A stretch of 64,000 bases of DNA from Mangrovimicrobium sediminis (GTDB taxonomy: Bacteria; Pseudomonadota; Gammaproteobacteria; Pseudomonadales; Halieaceae). A program made the translations under genes and the position numbers. The notes below the pieces were generated by a model. It made no database searches, was not told the DNA's origin, and saw nothing but the letters and a program-made list of their open reading frames with translations. Location of the stretch: positions 248,001 to 312,000 of the forward strand of contig NZ_SRLE01000007.1 in assembly GCF_004745945.1 (NCBI RefSeq), given 5' to 3'. This document shows, piece by piece, positions 43,288 through 53,734 of the stretch; position 1 is the stretch's first letter, and every line of letters starts with the position of its first letter.

Positions 43288-44442
43288 CTACACCTGCTTC
43301 ACCTTGATGATGTGATCGACGTAGACGTTGATTGGGCGCGTCTCGTCGTCGCCGCCACCAGTGACGTTGTGGGTGTGACTGCCGGCGCTCGAGGTGGTCG
43401 CAGTGAGCGGGCCGAATTTGGTCACGGAGTGGCCGGCGCAGGCGTTCTCGATGTAGGTGGAGACTGGCAGGTGCGGGGCGTTGTGGTCGTGCAGGCCCGT
43501 GGAAACCAGGGTGAATTCCCGGGTCACCGGCAACGCAGTAGCGAAGGACTGCAGCGAACCGACCGAGGACTGCGGGAAGCCGGTGTCCTGCCGGAAGCGC
43601 CGGTGCTCGTCCGGGTCGCGAGCCCCGCCCTCGGCATGGGTGGCGCCGTCGGCGACGCCGCGAATGAACAGGCCGCGCAGGTCCGGCAGGTCGAAGTTGC
43701 TGGAATCGCCGCCGTAGAGCGTACCGATCGCGGCGAACAACTCGGGAAAATCCGTCGCCGCAACCGTTCGCCCGCGGCAGGCCTGCCAGCCCTGTGCGGC
43801 GAGCGCGACGGCGTTGCTACCGGCATCGGCACCGTAGGCCACGATGCTGCCGATGGGTGTCGTCGAATCGTCGGCGGCCAGCGAGAAGCGGATGATCCAG
43901 TTCATGTAGACATTGCCGGGCCTGGATTCGGTGTCGCCACCGAGAATATTGTGCTCGTGAGCGCCGTCGGTGCTGGTGTTGTTCGAACCGCTTTTCCAGG
44001 CGGCGCCCTTGTTGCCGGTGATCGCTGCGGCGCAATCGTATTCCTCGTCCGGTAGTCCCGGTACCAGGTGGTCGTGGTCACCCTGCGAGTCAGTGGTGAA
44101 AGCGATCGACGGGCCGGCTGTCGCGCTGTCCTGGACTGAGCCGACGTTGTCGCCGGAAGCGCCGCCGGAAGCGGCGGCCTGGCGTTTCGCCGCGTCCGGG
44201 TCGCGTTGCGCGAGGCCGTCGAGCGTGCGCACGAACTGGCCGCGCAGGTCGGGCAGCAGGAAGTCCGGATTGCCATTGCCGCCGTTGCTGGTGCCGATCA
44301 CATTGAACAGTGCGATGTACTGGGTATCGGTGCGGTCGAGTTCGCGCCCGTCACAGGGCAGGTAGCCAGCGGCGGCGAGGGCGGTTTCGTCGATGTCGCC
44401 GGCGAAGGGCAGGATGGTGCCTACAGGTACGTTCAAAGCCAT
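43288..44442 (-). CDS. Tandem tail-collar domain protein (MdpB/short-tail-fibre-like)
   Basis: 384 residues made of two repeats (about 1-195 and 195-384). Each begins with a VPVGTILPFAG or TPIGSIVAYGA strand, has G.LPCDGR / GWQACRGR, the FLLPDLRGQFVR / FDLPDLRGLFIRG collar motif and ends with H-x-H...GG...ETRP. The same elements form the receptor-binding tip of phage short tail fibres and occur in bacterial microcystin-dependent proteins. No signal peptide. Good GGGAGA site; likely co-transcribed with the single-domain paralogue upstream. Confidence 0.85.
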   Translation of the reverse strand: MALNVPVGTILPFAGDIDETALAAAGYLPCDGRELDRTDTQYIALFNVIGTSNGGNGNPDFLLPDLRGQFVRTLDGLAQRDPDAAKRQAAASGGASGDNVGSVQDSATAGPSIAFTTDSQGDHDHLVPGLPDEEYDCAAAITGNKGAAWKSGSNNTSTDGAHEHNILGGDTESRPGNVYMNWIIRFSLAADDSTTPIGSIVAYGADAGSNAVALAAQGWQACRGRTVAATDFPELFAAIGTLYGGDSSNFDLPDLRGLFIRGVADGATHAEGGARDPDEHRRFRQDTGFPQSSVGSLQSFATALPVTREFTLVSTGLHDHNAPHLPVSTYIENACAGHSVTKFGPLTATTSSAGSHTHNVTGGGDDETRPINVYVDHIIKVKQV

Positions 44443-44457
44443 GGTGGAGTCTCCCGC

Positions 44458-45051
44458 TTACGACAGCGTCTTGAATTTGATGAGGAAGTACTGGGCCATG
44501 TTGGCCGGCCGTGTCTCGCTGTCGCCGCCACCGGTGATGGTGTGCGAGTGCAGCCCGGCCTGCTTGGTCTTGACCGAACTGCTGGAGTTCCACTTGGCAC
44601 CGACGCGGCCCACGCTGCCGGCGTAGGCCTTGTGGTTGCTGTCGGGCAGGTGATCCGCGGAATGGGCGTGATCCCCGGCGCTGTCCGAGTCATAGTCGGC
44701 GTTCGGTTTGGCCGTGGCGTAGGCCTGCACCGATCCCACCGCGTTGCCGCTGTTGCCGCCTGCTGCGGGTGCGGTGCGCGAATCGGTATCCGGGTCCACC
44801 GGCCGCCCGAGTTTGCGCGCATCGCCGTTGACCCCGCGCACGAACATGCCGCGCAGGTCAGGGACGTTGAACAAAGCGCCGGAGCCGCCGTGTGCATAGC
44901 CGATGGCGGCGAACAGTTCGGCGAAGTCGGTGGTCGAGTACTGGCTGCCGTCGCAGATCAGCCAGCCCTGTGTATCCAGGGTGATAGTAGTGCTGGACGT
45001 GATCGGTCCGGCGTAGTTGATAATGCTGCCAACGGGCATGTTGTCTGCCAT
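44458..45051 (-). CDS. Single tail-collar domain protein
   Basis: 197 residues after an AAGGAG site. VGSIINYAG, GWLICDGSQ, FNVPDLRGMFVRG and a terminal HSHTITGGGDSETRP match one repeat of the downstream neighbour, which lies 15 bp away. The His-x-His pair is a metal site in phage tail tips. No other phage gene is present, so this is a domesticated or independently evolved pair. Confidence 0.85.
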   Translation of the reverse strand: MADNMPVGSIINYAGPITSSTTITLDTQGWLICDGSQYSTTDFAELFAAIGYAHGGSGALFNVPDLRGMFVRGVNGDARKLGRPVDPDTDSRTAPAAGGNSGNAVGSVQAYATAKPNADYDSDSAGDHAHSADHLPDSNHKAYAGSVGRVGAKWNSSSSVKTKQAGLHSHTITGGGDSETRPANMAQYFLIKFKTLS

Positions 45052-45199
45052 TTACTGCTCCTTGTTGTTATTGGCCGGCCCCTGGCCGGGGCCGGGTGGG
45101 GTGTTGCTGGAGCAAGTATAGGTAGGGCAGGTGACCCCGTTTGGAAATGTGGAGATTTTTAAGTGTGGGGAATGCGCGGACTTGGCCGCGCCGAAATTT

Positions 45200-46210
45200 T
45201 CAGTAGCGCCCCAGGTCTTGCGCCACGGTGACCTTGCCGCTGTAGTGCCGTTTTACGCCCTCCGTGTAGGCATCGTCCGGGTCTTCCTCCCGGCCGGGCA
45301 TGATGTGGGTGAGTACAACTTCGCCGACACCTGCGGCGGCCGCCAGCTTGCCGACTTCCTCCGGGGTGGTGTGGTACTGCTCGGATTTCTCCAGCATCTT
45401 GTTCAGCAAAAAATCAGGCAGGGCGGACATGAAGCCCTTGGCGCGGATGTTCTCGGCCATCAGCCCGCTGTTGAATACCTCGTGTACCAGCAGGTCCGCG
45501 CCTTTGGCAAACTCGACCAGTTGCGGGCAGGGCCCTGTGTCGCCGCTGAATACAATGGTGCGATCTGCGGCCTCGAAGCGAAAGGCGTAGCTGCGCTCAA
45601 TACCCGTCTCGGTTTGCAGTGGCTTGTCGTGATGGTAGTGGCAGTTCTCGATGGCATAGACCTTCACATTGGCGTCCTTGAAGATCCTGACCGGCTTGCT
45701 CGCTTCGCCGATGTTGTGCACATTCACGTCGCCCTCGAAGCTGCCCATGCGCGGCAGTGGCGAATCTTCCGTGCGGATGTCGGCGTTCACCTTGTAGGAT
45801 TGCAGGAAGCCGTCGACAACCTGCTGCGTGCCCGCCGGTCCGAAGATCGCATAGTCGTCGCGATTGTTCAGCGACCAGCTCAGGCCCATCAGGGTGCCGA
45901 GGTCCGCGTTGTGGTCGTCGTGGTTGTGGGAGATGAACACCTTCTTCACGTCCACCAGTTCGATGCCGGCGGACTGCAGTTGGCGGGCGACTCCGTTCCC
46001 GGCATCGATCAGGTAGGTTTCCCCGCCGACCTGCAGTGCGTGGGCGGGTTGTGCGCGATAGGCGTTGGGCTGCGGGCCGCCCTGGGTGCCGAGGGCGATA
46101 AACACGGCGGAGTCGGCATCTGCTGCCGAAGTTGTCGAGGTGATGGCGGCGAGGAGGATTGCTCCCACCAGGTGTCGCGGCTTTGAATTGAGATTGAACG
46201 CGAGCTTCAT
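45200..46210 (-). CDS. Exported MBL-fold metallo-hydrolase
   Basis: 336 residues from the ATG at 46210. A signal peptide ends near TTSAA (30). The metal site is complete: H95-x-H97-x-D99-H100 (SHNHDDH), an HYHHDK segment, Asp in FSGDTGPC and His in LTHIMPGRE. The layout resembles RNase Z/arylsulfatase-type beta-lactamase-fold enzymes. Substrate unknown; periplasmic location expected. Confidence 0.87.
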   Translation of the reverse strand: MKLAFNLNSKPRHLVGAILLAAITSTTSAADADSAVFIALGTQGGPQPNAYRAQPAHALQVGGETYLIDAGNGVARQLQSAGIELVDVKKVFISHNHDDHNADLGTLMGLSWSLNNRDDYAIFGPAGTQQVVDGFLQSYKVNADIRTEDSPLPRMGSFEGDVNVHNIGEASKPVRIFKDANVKVYAIENCHYHHDKPLQTETGIERSYAFRFEAADRTIVFSGDTGPCPQLVEFAKGADLLVHEVFNSGLMAENIRAKGFMSALPDFLLNKMLEKSEQYHTTPEEVGKLAAAAGVGEVVLTHIMPGREEDPDDAYTEGVKRHYSGKVTVAQDLGRY

Positions 46211-46273
46211 TGGCTGCCTGTTCCTGTTATATGGTTGGGGCATGGTTTCGGTATTTTTCTTCGGGGGATGATT

Positions 46274-46948
46274 CTACAGACGCTCCCATTCCGCACCAAA
46301 TTCATCGACATATGCGCGCAACTTCGGGAAGAGCTTTTCCAGATCCGCTGCACTTTTTAGCGTTGGACTGGTTGCACCAATTTCATCTTTGATCTGTCCG
46401 GCTTTTTTTGGATTTATTTCAATGTTGTAGTCGCCAGTTGTGTACAAGTAATACGAGATAAGCACACAGGTCGCAAAGTCTTTCCGGCGCGCCGTTGAGA
46501 GATACTCCTCAGCCAGTTCAAGGTTTTGAGCGACTACTCGCCCTGTCAGGTTGAGCAGTCCCAGATAGCAATTGGCTTTGCCCAATACGTCGCCTTTCTC
46601 GACGGCCAGATTTAGCCAGGAAGTCGCTTCGATATATTGGTTCGGGTCTTTTATTTCATGGAATACCACGCCCGCCGCATCAGCGTAGTTCCAGGGCCGT
46701 TGCTTCGCCCTCGAAAGAAAAATCTCCTTGGCTTTTTCCAGATCAACTTTCCTGTGCAAACCGTACATGTAGCAAAGTGGCAATGCGTCCATGTTGTCAT
46801 GCTTCTCGGCTTCCACATCCGATGTGTATGTAGAACACAGGTTTTTTGAATATTCATCCAGGGACTCAAGCCCGGTGATGCTTTCGCTGGCGTAGCCGGG
46901 TGCGGATAGAAGTAACGCTGGAAGGAGCGAATACAGTGTTTTCGACAT
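46274..46948 (-). CDS. Secreted Sel1-like repeat protein, AT-richer than neighbours
   Basis: 224 residues with a signal peptide (MSKTLYSLLPALLLSAPGYA). Tandem helical pairs such as DLEKAKEIFLSRA, ATSWLNLAVEKGDVLGKANCYLGLL and ELAEEYLSTARRKDF resemble TPR/Sel1 repeats with slightly irregular spacing. Codon use is visibly more A/T-rich than in all flanking genes, suggesting later acquisition. A GTG four codons upstream (46960) is an alternative start. Function unknown. Confidence 0.7.
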   Translation of the reverse strand: MSKTLYSLLPALLLSAPGYASESITGLESLDEYSKNLCSTYTSDVEAEKHDNMDALPLCYMYGLHRKVDLEKAKEIFLSRAKQRPWNYADAAGVVFHEIKDPNQYIEATSWLNLAVEKGDVLGKANCYLGLLNLTGRVVAQNLELAEEYLSTARRKDFATCVLISYYLYTTGDYNIEINPKKAGQIKDEIGATSPTLKSAADLEKLFPKLRAYVDEFGAEWERL

Positions 46949-47181
46949 GTTTGATGACACAATTTGTTGGCAAAATCAGGATTGAAGTTCGCCATATTGA
47001 GATTGTACAGATCAATCGTCCTAGCCAGGGTGACTTGGCTGCTTCCTTTTTGAAGTTCACTTGATCTTATTGTCGTGCTCAAGGCAACCCGCGCCGTAGA
47101 ACAATTTCGTGGTCACTGGCAGTTTATCTGGCGTGAGCAGTGTCGCTGAAGGTGCTATAGATTTTTTGAAGGGCAAATAAA
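46949..47181. other. AT-richer intergenic region, no gene seen
   Basis: Together with the adjacent Sel1-like gene this stretch forms an island of lower GC ending at the tRNA-Asn terminator. Short open frames exist but none has a ribosome-binding site or conserved character. Confidence 0.5.
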
Positions 47182-47207
47182 AAGGGGCTGCATCGCTGCA
47201 GCCCCTT
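47182..47207 (-). terminator. Terminator of tRNA-Asn transcript
   Basis: An 11-bp stem (AAGGGGCTGCA/TGCAGCCCCTT) with a 4-nt loop followed on the minus strand by TTTATTTG. It is 85 bp beyond the tRNA 3' end. Confidence 0.85.
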
Positions 47208-47214
47208 GGTACTC

Positions 47215-47268
47215 TTGATGTCAGACCTACTGTTGATGTCAGACCTACTGTTGATGTCAGACCTGATG
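47215..47268. repeat. Three 18-bp tandem repeats in the tRNA-Asn 3' trailer
   Basis: Unit TTGATGTCAGACCTACTG, two exact copies and a third with a changed end (47215-47232, 47233-47250, 47251-47268). They lie between the tRNA 3' end and its terminator, so they should be part of the primary tRNA transcript. Confidence 0.9.
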
Positions 47269-47291
47269 CCAGGCCGATATCACTTCATGTA

Positions 47292-47367
47292 TGGCTCCGC
47301 CTGCTGGGCTCGAACCAGCGACCCAATGATTAACAGTCATTTGCTCTACCAACTGAGCTAAGGCGGA
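47292..47367 (-). tRNA. tRNA-Asn (GTT)
   Basis: 76 nt, read on the minus strand. The acceptor stem TCCGCCT/AGGCGGA, discriminator G, and encoded CCA are present; the D-loop GTTGGTAGAGC, anticodon loop CTGTTAA with GTT, and T-loop GGTTCGAGCC are canonical. Preceded by a good promoter and followed by a terminator. Confidence 0.97.
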
Positions 47368-47390
47368 ATGGCATTAACCAGAGGCCGCGT

Positions 47391-47419
47391 ATAATAATGA
47401 TCGAAGTGGGTGGGGTCAA
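47391..47419 (-). promoter_or_regulatory. Sigma70 promoter of tRNA-Asn
   Basis: On the minus strand TTGACC, 17-bp spacer, TATTAT, followed by a GC-rich discriminator (ACGCGGCC) typical of stable-RNA promoters. The tRNA begins 23 bp after the -10. Confidence 0.8.
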
Positions 47420-47535
47420 CAGCTATTTGGCCGCGAAACACGGGAAATCGACAATTCCCCCTCGAGGCTGCATTTGTTACCTAACTATATGATAATGAAG
47501 GGCTAATTTTTAACCACCGCAGAGGTATCGCCGCC

Positions 47536-49554
47536 GTGACGCGCCCTTTCAAGGTCGAATCCAGCTACCAGCCCGCCGGCGACCAGCCGCAGGCGATCCG
47601 CGAGCTGGTGGAGGGCCTGCAGGCCGGCCTGGCCTCGCAGATCCTGCTCGGGGTGACCGGTTCCGGCAAGACCTTCACCATGGCCCACGTAGTGCAGGAA
47701 CTGCAACGGCCCACCCTGGTGATGGCCCACAACAAGACCCTGGCCGCCCAGCTGTACGGCGAGTTTCGCGATTTCTTCCCCAACAACGCGGTGGAGTACT
47801 TCGTCTCCTACTACGACTACTACCAGCCTGAGGCCTACGTGCCTTCCTCGGACACCTATATAGAGAAGGACTCCTCGGTCAACGAGCACATCGAGCAGAT
47901 GCGCCTTTCCGCCACCAAGGCGCTGATGGAGCGCGAAGACTGCCTGGTGGTCGCCACCGTATCGGCCATCTACGGCCTGGGCGACCCGAAGTCCTACTTC
48001 CGCATGGTGCTGCATTTGTCGCGCGGCGAGATGATCGACCAGCGCGGCATCCTGCGCCAGCTCGCCGAATTGCAGTACACCCGCAACGACGTGAACTTCA
48101 CCCGCGGCACCTACCGCGTGCGCGGCGACGTGATCGACATCTTCCCCGCGGACTCGGAGCGCGAGGCGGTGCGCGTTTCGCTGTTCGACGAGGAGATCGA
48201 GGACATCCTGATCTTCGACCCGCTCACCGGTGCGATCGAGCGCAAGGTGCCGCGGGTGACCATCTTCCCCAAGAGCCACTACGTCACCACCCGCGACGTG
48301 ATGCTCGACGCGGTGGAGCAGATCGAGATCGAGCTGGACCAGCGCCTCAAGCAACTCAACGAGGCGGGCAAGCTGGTGGAGGCCCAGCGCCTGCAGCAGC
48401 GCACCCGCTACGACCTGGAGATGATCCGCGAGCTCGGCTACTGCCAGGGTGTGGAGAACTACTCGCGGTATCTCTCCGGCCGCGCGGCGGGGGAGCCGCC
48501 GCCGACCCTGTTCGAATACCTGCCGGAAAACTCGCTGGTGATCATCGACGAATCCCACGTGACGATTCCGCAGATCGGCGCCATGTTCAAGGGCGACCGT
48601 TCGCGCAAGGAAACCCTGGTGGAGTACGGTTTCCGCCTGCCCTCGGCGCTGGACAACCGGCCGCTGCGTTTTGAGGAGTGGGAGCGGCTGTGTCCGCAGT
48701 CGCTGTACGTGTCCGCCACCCCCGGCCCCTACGAACTGGAGCACGCCGGGCGCACCGTGGAGCAGGTGGTGCGCCCCACCGGCCTGGTGGACCCGCAACT
48801 GGAAATCCGCCCGGCCACCACCCAGGTGGACGACCTGCTCGGGCAGATCAACACCACCGTGGCGCGCGGCGAGCGCGTGCTGGTCACCACCCTGACCAAG
48901 CGCATGGCGGAGGACCTCACCGAGTACCTGGACGACAACGGCATCCGCGTGCGCTACCTGCACTCGGACATCGACACAGTGGAGCGGGTGGAGATCATCC
49001 GCGACCTGCGCCTGGGCAAGTTCGACGTGCTGGTGGGCATCAACCTGCTGCGCGAGGGCCTGGACATGCCCGAGGTGTCGCTGGTGGCGATCCTCGACGC
49101 GGACAAGGAGGGCTTCCTGCGCTCGGAGCGTTCGCTGATCCAGACCATCGGCCGCGCCGCGCGCAACCTCAACGGCCGCGCCATCCTCTACGCGGACAAC
49201 ATCACCGGCTCCATGCAGCGCGCCATGGCGGAGACCGAGCGCCGCCGCGAGAAGCAGCTGGCCTACAACGCCGAGCACGGCATCACCCCGCGCGGCGTGG
49301 AAAAGGCGATCGCGGACATCATGGAGGGCGCGCGGCGGGCGCCTGCAAAAGGCAAGGGCAAAGGTCGCAAGGTGGCGGAGCAGCGCGTTGCCTTCGCCGC
49401 GGATATCGCCGACCTCACCCCGGAGGCGCTGGCGCGCAAGCTCAAGCAGATGGAAGCGCAGATGCAGGAGCATGCCAAGAACCTCGAGTTCGAGGAGGCC
49501 GCGGCCCTGCGCGACCAGCTGGCGGAGCTCAAGCAGCAGGCCTTCGTCAACTGA
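47536..49554 (+). CDS. uvrB: Excinuclease ABC subunit B
   Basis: 672 residues, full length. [10 protein letters not shown] is Walker A; the [12 protein letters not shown] beta-hairpin that clamps DNA, DESHVT (Walker B) and the C-terminal helicase motifs [19 protein letters not shown] and QTIGRAARN follow. The last 40 residues form the UVR domain that contacts UvrC. GTG start with an AGAGGT site 10 nt upstream. Damage recognition and strand opening in nucleotide excision repair. Confidence 0.98.
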   Translation: MTRPFKVESSYQPAGDQPQAIRELVEGLQAGLASQILLGVTGSGKTFTMAHVVQELQRPTLVMAHNKTLAAQLYGEFRDFFPNNAVEYFVSYYDYYQPEAYVPSSDTYIEKDSSVNEHIEQMRLSATKALMEREDCLVVATVSAIYGLGDPKSYFRMVLHLSRGEMIDQRGILRQLAELQYTRNDVNFTRGTYRVRGDVIDIFPADSEREAVRVSLFDEEIEDILIFDPLTGAIERKVPRVTIFPKSHYVTTRDVMLDAVEQIEIELDQRLKQLNEAGKLVEAQRLQQRTRYDLEMIRELGYCQGVENYSRYLSGRAAGEPPPTLFEYLPENSLVIIDESHVTIPQIGAMFKGDRSRKETLVEYGFRLPSALDNRPLRFEEWERLCPQSLYVSATPGPYELEHAGRTVEQVVRPTGLVDPQLEIRPATTQVDDLLGQINTTVARGERVLVTTLTKRMAEDLTEYLDDNGIRVRYLHSDIDTVERVEIIRDLRLGKFDVLVGINLLREGLDMPEVSLVAILDADKEGFLRSERSLIQTIGRAARNLNGRAILYADNITGSMQRAMAETERRREKQLAYNAEHGITPRGVEKAIADIMEGARRAPAKGKGKGRKVAEQRVAFAADIADLTPEALARKLKQMEAQMQEHAKNLEFEEAAALRDQLAELKQQAFVN

Positions 49555-49626
49555 GCCTGCGCGGGACGCAATCTGCACTATAGTTACCGGCGCAGGTTCC
49601 CTCGTTCAACGCAGGAGAGCGCAGGC

Positions 49627-49920
49627 ATGAAACCATCAGTCACTATCCTGGCAGGCGCCGGGTTGTTCCTCCTGGCCAGCGTCACGCGGGCCGACCTCAA
49701 GCCGGACATCCTGGAATGCGACGCGGAGAAAGCCGCGCGCAATGCCGCCATGGAAGCCACCGTCGGTGTGCACGGGCGCTGCGACCCGAAGCGCCTCGCC
49801 GACAAGAAAAAAGAGGCGGGTAAGGATCATTTGGACGACGCCCGCGACAAGGCCGGTGACAAGCTGGACAACGCCAAAGACGATCTGGACGACAAGGCCC
49901 ATTCGCTGAAGCGCGACTGA
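49627..49920 (+). CDS. Small secreted charged protein
   Basis: 97 residues after AGGAGA. A signal peptide ends near TRA (22). The mature part is very hydrophilic, and its last 40 residues show a repeating D/K pattern with small residues (HLDDARDKAGDKLDNAKDDLDD), as in LEA-like or amphipathic 11-mer helices. One Cys pair may form a disulfide. Family not recognised; periplasmic stress-protective role is a guess. Confidence 0.7.
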   Translation: MKPSVTILAGAGLFLLASVTRADLKPDILECDAEKAARNAAMEATVGVHGRCDPKRLADKKKEAGKDHLDDARDKAGDKLDNAKDDLDDKAHSLKRD

Positions 49921-50024
49921 GCCCTCCCGGGGGACAGGCCGGGGCGGCTTTTGCTGGCAATCTCGCCGCTATCGCCTATGCTGTAGCGGGTACTAATTTT
50001 CCTCCCCCGCAAGAGGCCTACTCG

Positions 50025-51575
<1,551 letters not shown>

Positions 51576-51595
51576 TAACACAGTGCTGAGACGAG

Positions 51596-51628
51596 CCCGC
51601 GCACCCACAAGTGCGCGGGTTTTTTTTT
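51596..51628 (+). terminator. Rho-independent terminator after the sulfatase
   Basis: A 9-bp stem CCCGCGCAC/GTGCGCGGG with a CCACAA loop, followed by nine T residues. It lies 20 bp after the sulfatase stop. Confidence 0.95.
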
Positions 51629-51647
51629 GGTGGGTAACGCCGAGAGA

Positions 51648-51673
51648 GGGGTCAGAGTCACGACTCTGACCCC
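51648..51673. repeat. REP-like perfect palindrome overlapping a stop codon
   Basis: GGGGTCAGAGTC and GACTCTGACCCC, a perfect 12-bp inverted repeat with a 2-nt loop. The same kind of GGGGTCAGAGT...ACTCTGACCCC element is widespread as an intergenic repeat in proteobacterial genomes (REP/RAYT-like). Here it contains the TGA stop and last codons of the histidine kinase. Only this copy is in the window. Confidence 0.75.
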
Positions 51674-53724
51674 GGAGACTCCAGCCGCGGCAACAGCAGC
51701 CGAACGATAACCCCGCTGCCATCGGTGCGATTCAGTGCCTGCGCTTCCCCGCCCAGGTACTCGACAATCAGCTTCACGATGTACAACCCCAGGCCCAGGT
51801 GAACCTGCTCCTGCGGCTGCTCCCCGCGCACCGACACCATCGCCTCGAACACCCGTCCGCGCAGTGCCTCGGGCAGCACTGGCCCCTGGTTCTCCACCGC
51901 CAGCGCCCAGTAGCGCCCCATCGGCCGCAGGGAAAAGGCGATAACACTGCCTTCGGGCGAGAAGGTCACGGCGTTTTCAACCAGTTTGTCCAGCGCCTGT
52001 ACCACCAGGTCTGCGCAGGCCTGGACCAGCGCCGGTTGTTCCGCCTCCAGGGTGAACTGGCGGGAAGGGCAGATGTCGCGGTAGGTCTGCAGCATCTGTT
52101 CCAGCAACTCGCGCAGGTCCAGTGGCGCCAGCGCGCTGCCGCGCACGCTGTCTTCCACGCGGCTGGCCTCGGTCATCGCGGCGAGAATCCGCGTCAGCCG
52201 CTGCAGGCCCTCGCGGCTGCGCTGCACGTAGACCAGCCGTTCGCCGACATCCTCCGCCTGTTCCAGGTTGTCGAGGGAGGACTGGATCACCGCCACCGGC
52301 GTGCGCAATTCATGGGAGAGCTTGCGCGAGAGCGTGCGCAGGTATTCGTTGTAGGTGTCGAGTTCCGCGAGCAGGCCGGCGTAGCTGCGCGACAGCTCGC
52401 CGATCTCGTCGCGCGCGTCGCTGCGCGGAAACTCCGCCAGGTTGATGCGCCCGCGTTCGCTGACCTGTCGCGCGGCGCGGCCCAGCCGGCCGATGCGCCA
52501 GGACAGCACGCTGGCGTAACCGAGCAGGCCCAGCGCGGCGATGGCGATGGCCAGCAGGCTGTAGCCGAGCAGGCGGCTGAAGGCGCGGTCGGTCAGTGAC
52601 AGGTACTGCTCCAATCCCTGGCGCACGACGATGGCGCCTACCGCGCGCCCCTCGACCATTACCGGCGCCGCCGCGGCTAGCACGGTGTGCCGGCCGCCGT
52701 CGGTGCGGTACCAGCGGCTGCCGGGCTGTCCGTGCAGGGCCTGTACCAGTTCCGCTGCCTCCAGCCGACCGTGGGCCGATGTCGCTGGCAGGGGCGGATA
52801 GTCCTCGCTGTCGAGAATGCGGCGATAGATCCACTGCAACAGCCAGAACGTGTGCTGCTCCCGGGTGGTGACGTTATCAGGGGCGTTGGCTGCGGCGAGT
52901 TCCCATTGCCAGGCGTCGTAGGCAAGCAGGGTCTGCCCGGGACCGGCGAAGGCGCGCAGGGCGGCGTCCAGCCCCGGCGGGGGATACAGCAGCCAGGGCG
53001 GTGCGCTGGTGTCCAGCGGGTCGATATTGCCCGCGGTGCGGCGCTCACCGTTGCCGACATCGATCACCTCGATGCCCAGACGTCCGCCGGTCATGGCCAG
53101 CGGCAGCGCCAGTTCCAGGGTGTAGCCGGATTCGGTGTCCTGCCAGTAACCGGCGATGCGGCTGGCGGCGGCGAAGCGCTGGTGGGCGCCGGCGTGGCGC
53201 CCGCGCACATTGCCCGGCGCCGCGGTGGCAATCACGTATTCCTGGCGGCGCCCGTTTTCCCAGGTGCGCAGCAGCACGCGGTCGCCGTTGGCCTCGGGCG
53301 AAAGCCCCGGATTGTTATAGACGACCTGGGCGTCGTCTATGGCCAGCAGCAGGTAGAGCTGGCCGTTGCGGGTCATGGCCTGGTAGCGCAGGCGGGTGGG
53401 CGGCGTGCCGCTGGCGCTGCTGAAACTACCGCTCCAGCCTTCCGGCCAGCCGTCGGCGTAGCCGTCGACCTGTACCGGGCCCTCGGCTGGCCGTACGTAG
53501 AGAGACGTTTCCGGGCTCGCCGGTTCGCGCGTGCGTTGCGGCCAGGGGTAGAGCAGCTCAGGACGCTCACCAAAGCTGGCTGCAACCGCCCGCGCCGTAG
53601 CCTCCAGCGCCTGCGCCTGGCCCTTGCGCAGGGTGTGCTCGATCTCCTGCACGAAGCGCACGCCGGCCCAGGGAATGGCCAGCAGCAACAGGCTGACCAG
53701 CAGCAGTTGTCGCCGCAGGCTCAA
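51658..53724 (-). CDS. pdsS: Histidine kinase of the proteobacterial dedicated sortase system
   Basis: 688 residues from a TTG at 53724, the first in-frame start directly before the membrane helix (5-20) and 10 bp after the response-regulator stop; no strong ribosome-binding site is visible, so the start is uncertain. The periplasmic part holds a CBM9/DOMON-like beta-domain (about 80-225: VDGYADGWPE, LYLLLAIDD, NGDRVLL, YTLELALPL) and a second sensor segment. TM2 (386-408), HAMP, H-box SHELRTP (H471) and ATPase boxes (KLVENAV, GLGLYIV) follow. Corresponds to the TIGR03785-type kinase. The C-terminus ends inside a REP-like repeat. Confidence 0.88.
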   Translation of the reverse strand: MSLRRQLLLVSLLLLAIPWAGVRFVQEIEHTLRKGQAQALEATARAVAASFGERPELLYPWPQRTREPASPETSLYVRPAEGPVQVDGYADGWPEGWSGSFSSASGTPPTRLRYQAMTRNGQLYLLLAIDDAQVVYNNPGLSPEANGDRVLLRTWENGRRQEYVIATAAPGNVRGRHAGAHQRFAAASRIAGYWQDTESGYTLELALPLAMTGGRLGIEVIDVGNGERRTAGNIDPLDTSAPPWLLYPPPGLDAALRAFAGPGQTLLAYDAWQWELAAANAPDNVTTREQHTFWLLQWIYRRILDSEDYPPLPATSAHGRLEAAELVQALHGQPGSRWYRTDGGRHTVLAAAAPVMVEGRAVGAIVVRQGLEQYLSLTDRAFSRLLGYSLLAIAIAALGLLGYASVLSWRIGRLGRAARQVSERGRINLAEFPRSDARDEIGELSRSYAGLLAELDTYNEYLRTLSRKLSHELRTPVAVIQSSLDNLEQAEDVGERLVYVQRSREGLQRLTRILAAMTEASRVEDSVRGSALAPLDLRELLEQMLQTYRDICPSRQFTLEAEQPALVQACADLVVQALDKLVENAVTFSPEGSVIAFSLRPMGRYWALAVENQGPVLPEALRGRVFEAMVSVRGEQPQEQVHLGLGLYIVKLIVEYLGGEAQALNRTDGSGVIVRLLLPRLESPGSES

Positions 53725-53734
53725 GGGCGAGGTC

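Noticed and set aside
43288-45051. Prophage remnant
   Set aside because: Only collar-domain genes occur; no terminase, capsid, portal, integrase or attachment repeats.
34734-45051. Extracellular contractile injection or type VI cluster (AAA+ ATPase, collar proteins, PLD)
   Set aside because: No sheath, tube, spike or baseplate genes are present, and the genes point in different directions.
47503-49578. Antisense open frame of 691 codons over uvrB
   Set aside because: Mirror of uvrB caused by high GC; His/Val/Leu-rich sequence with no family.
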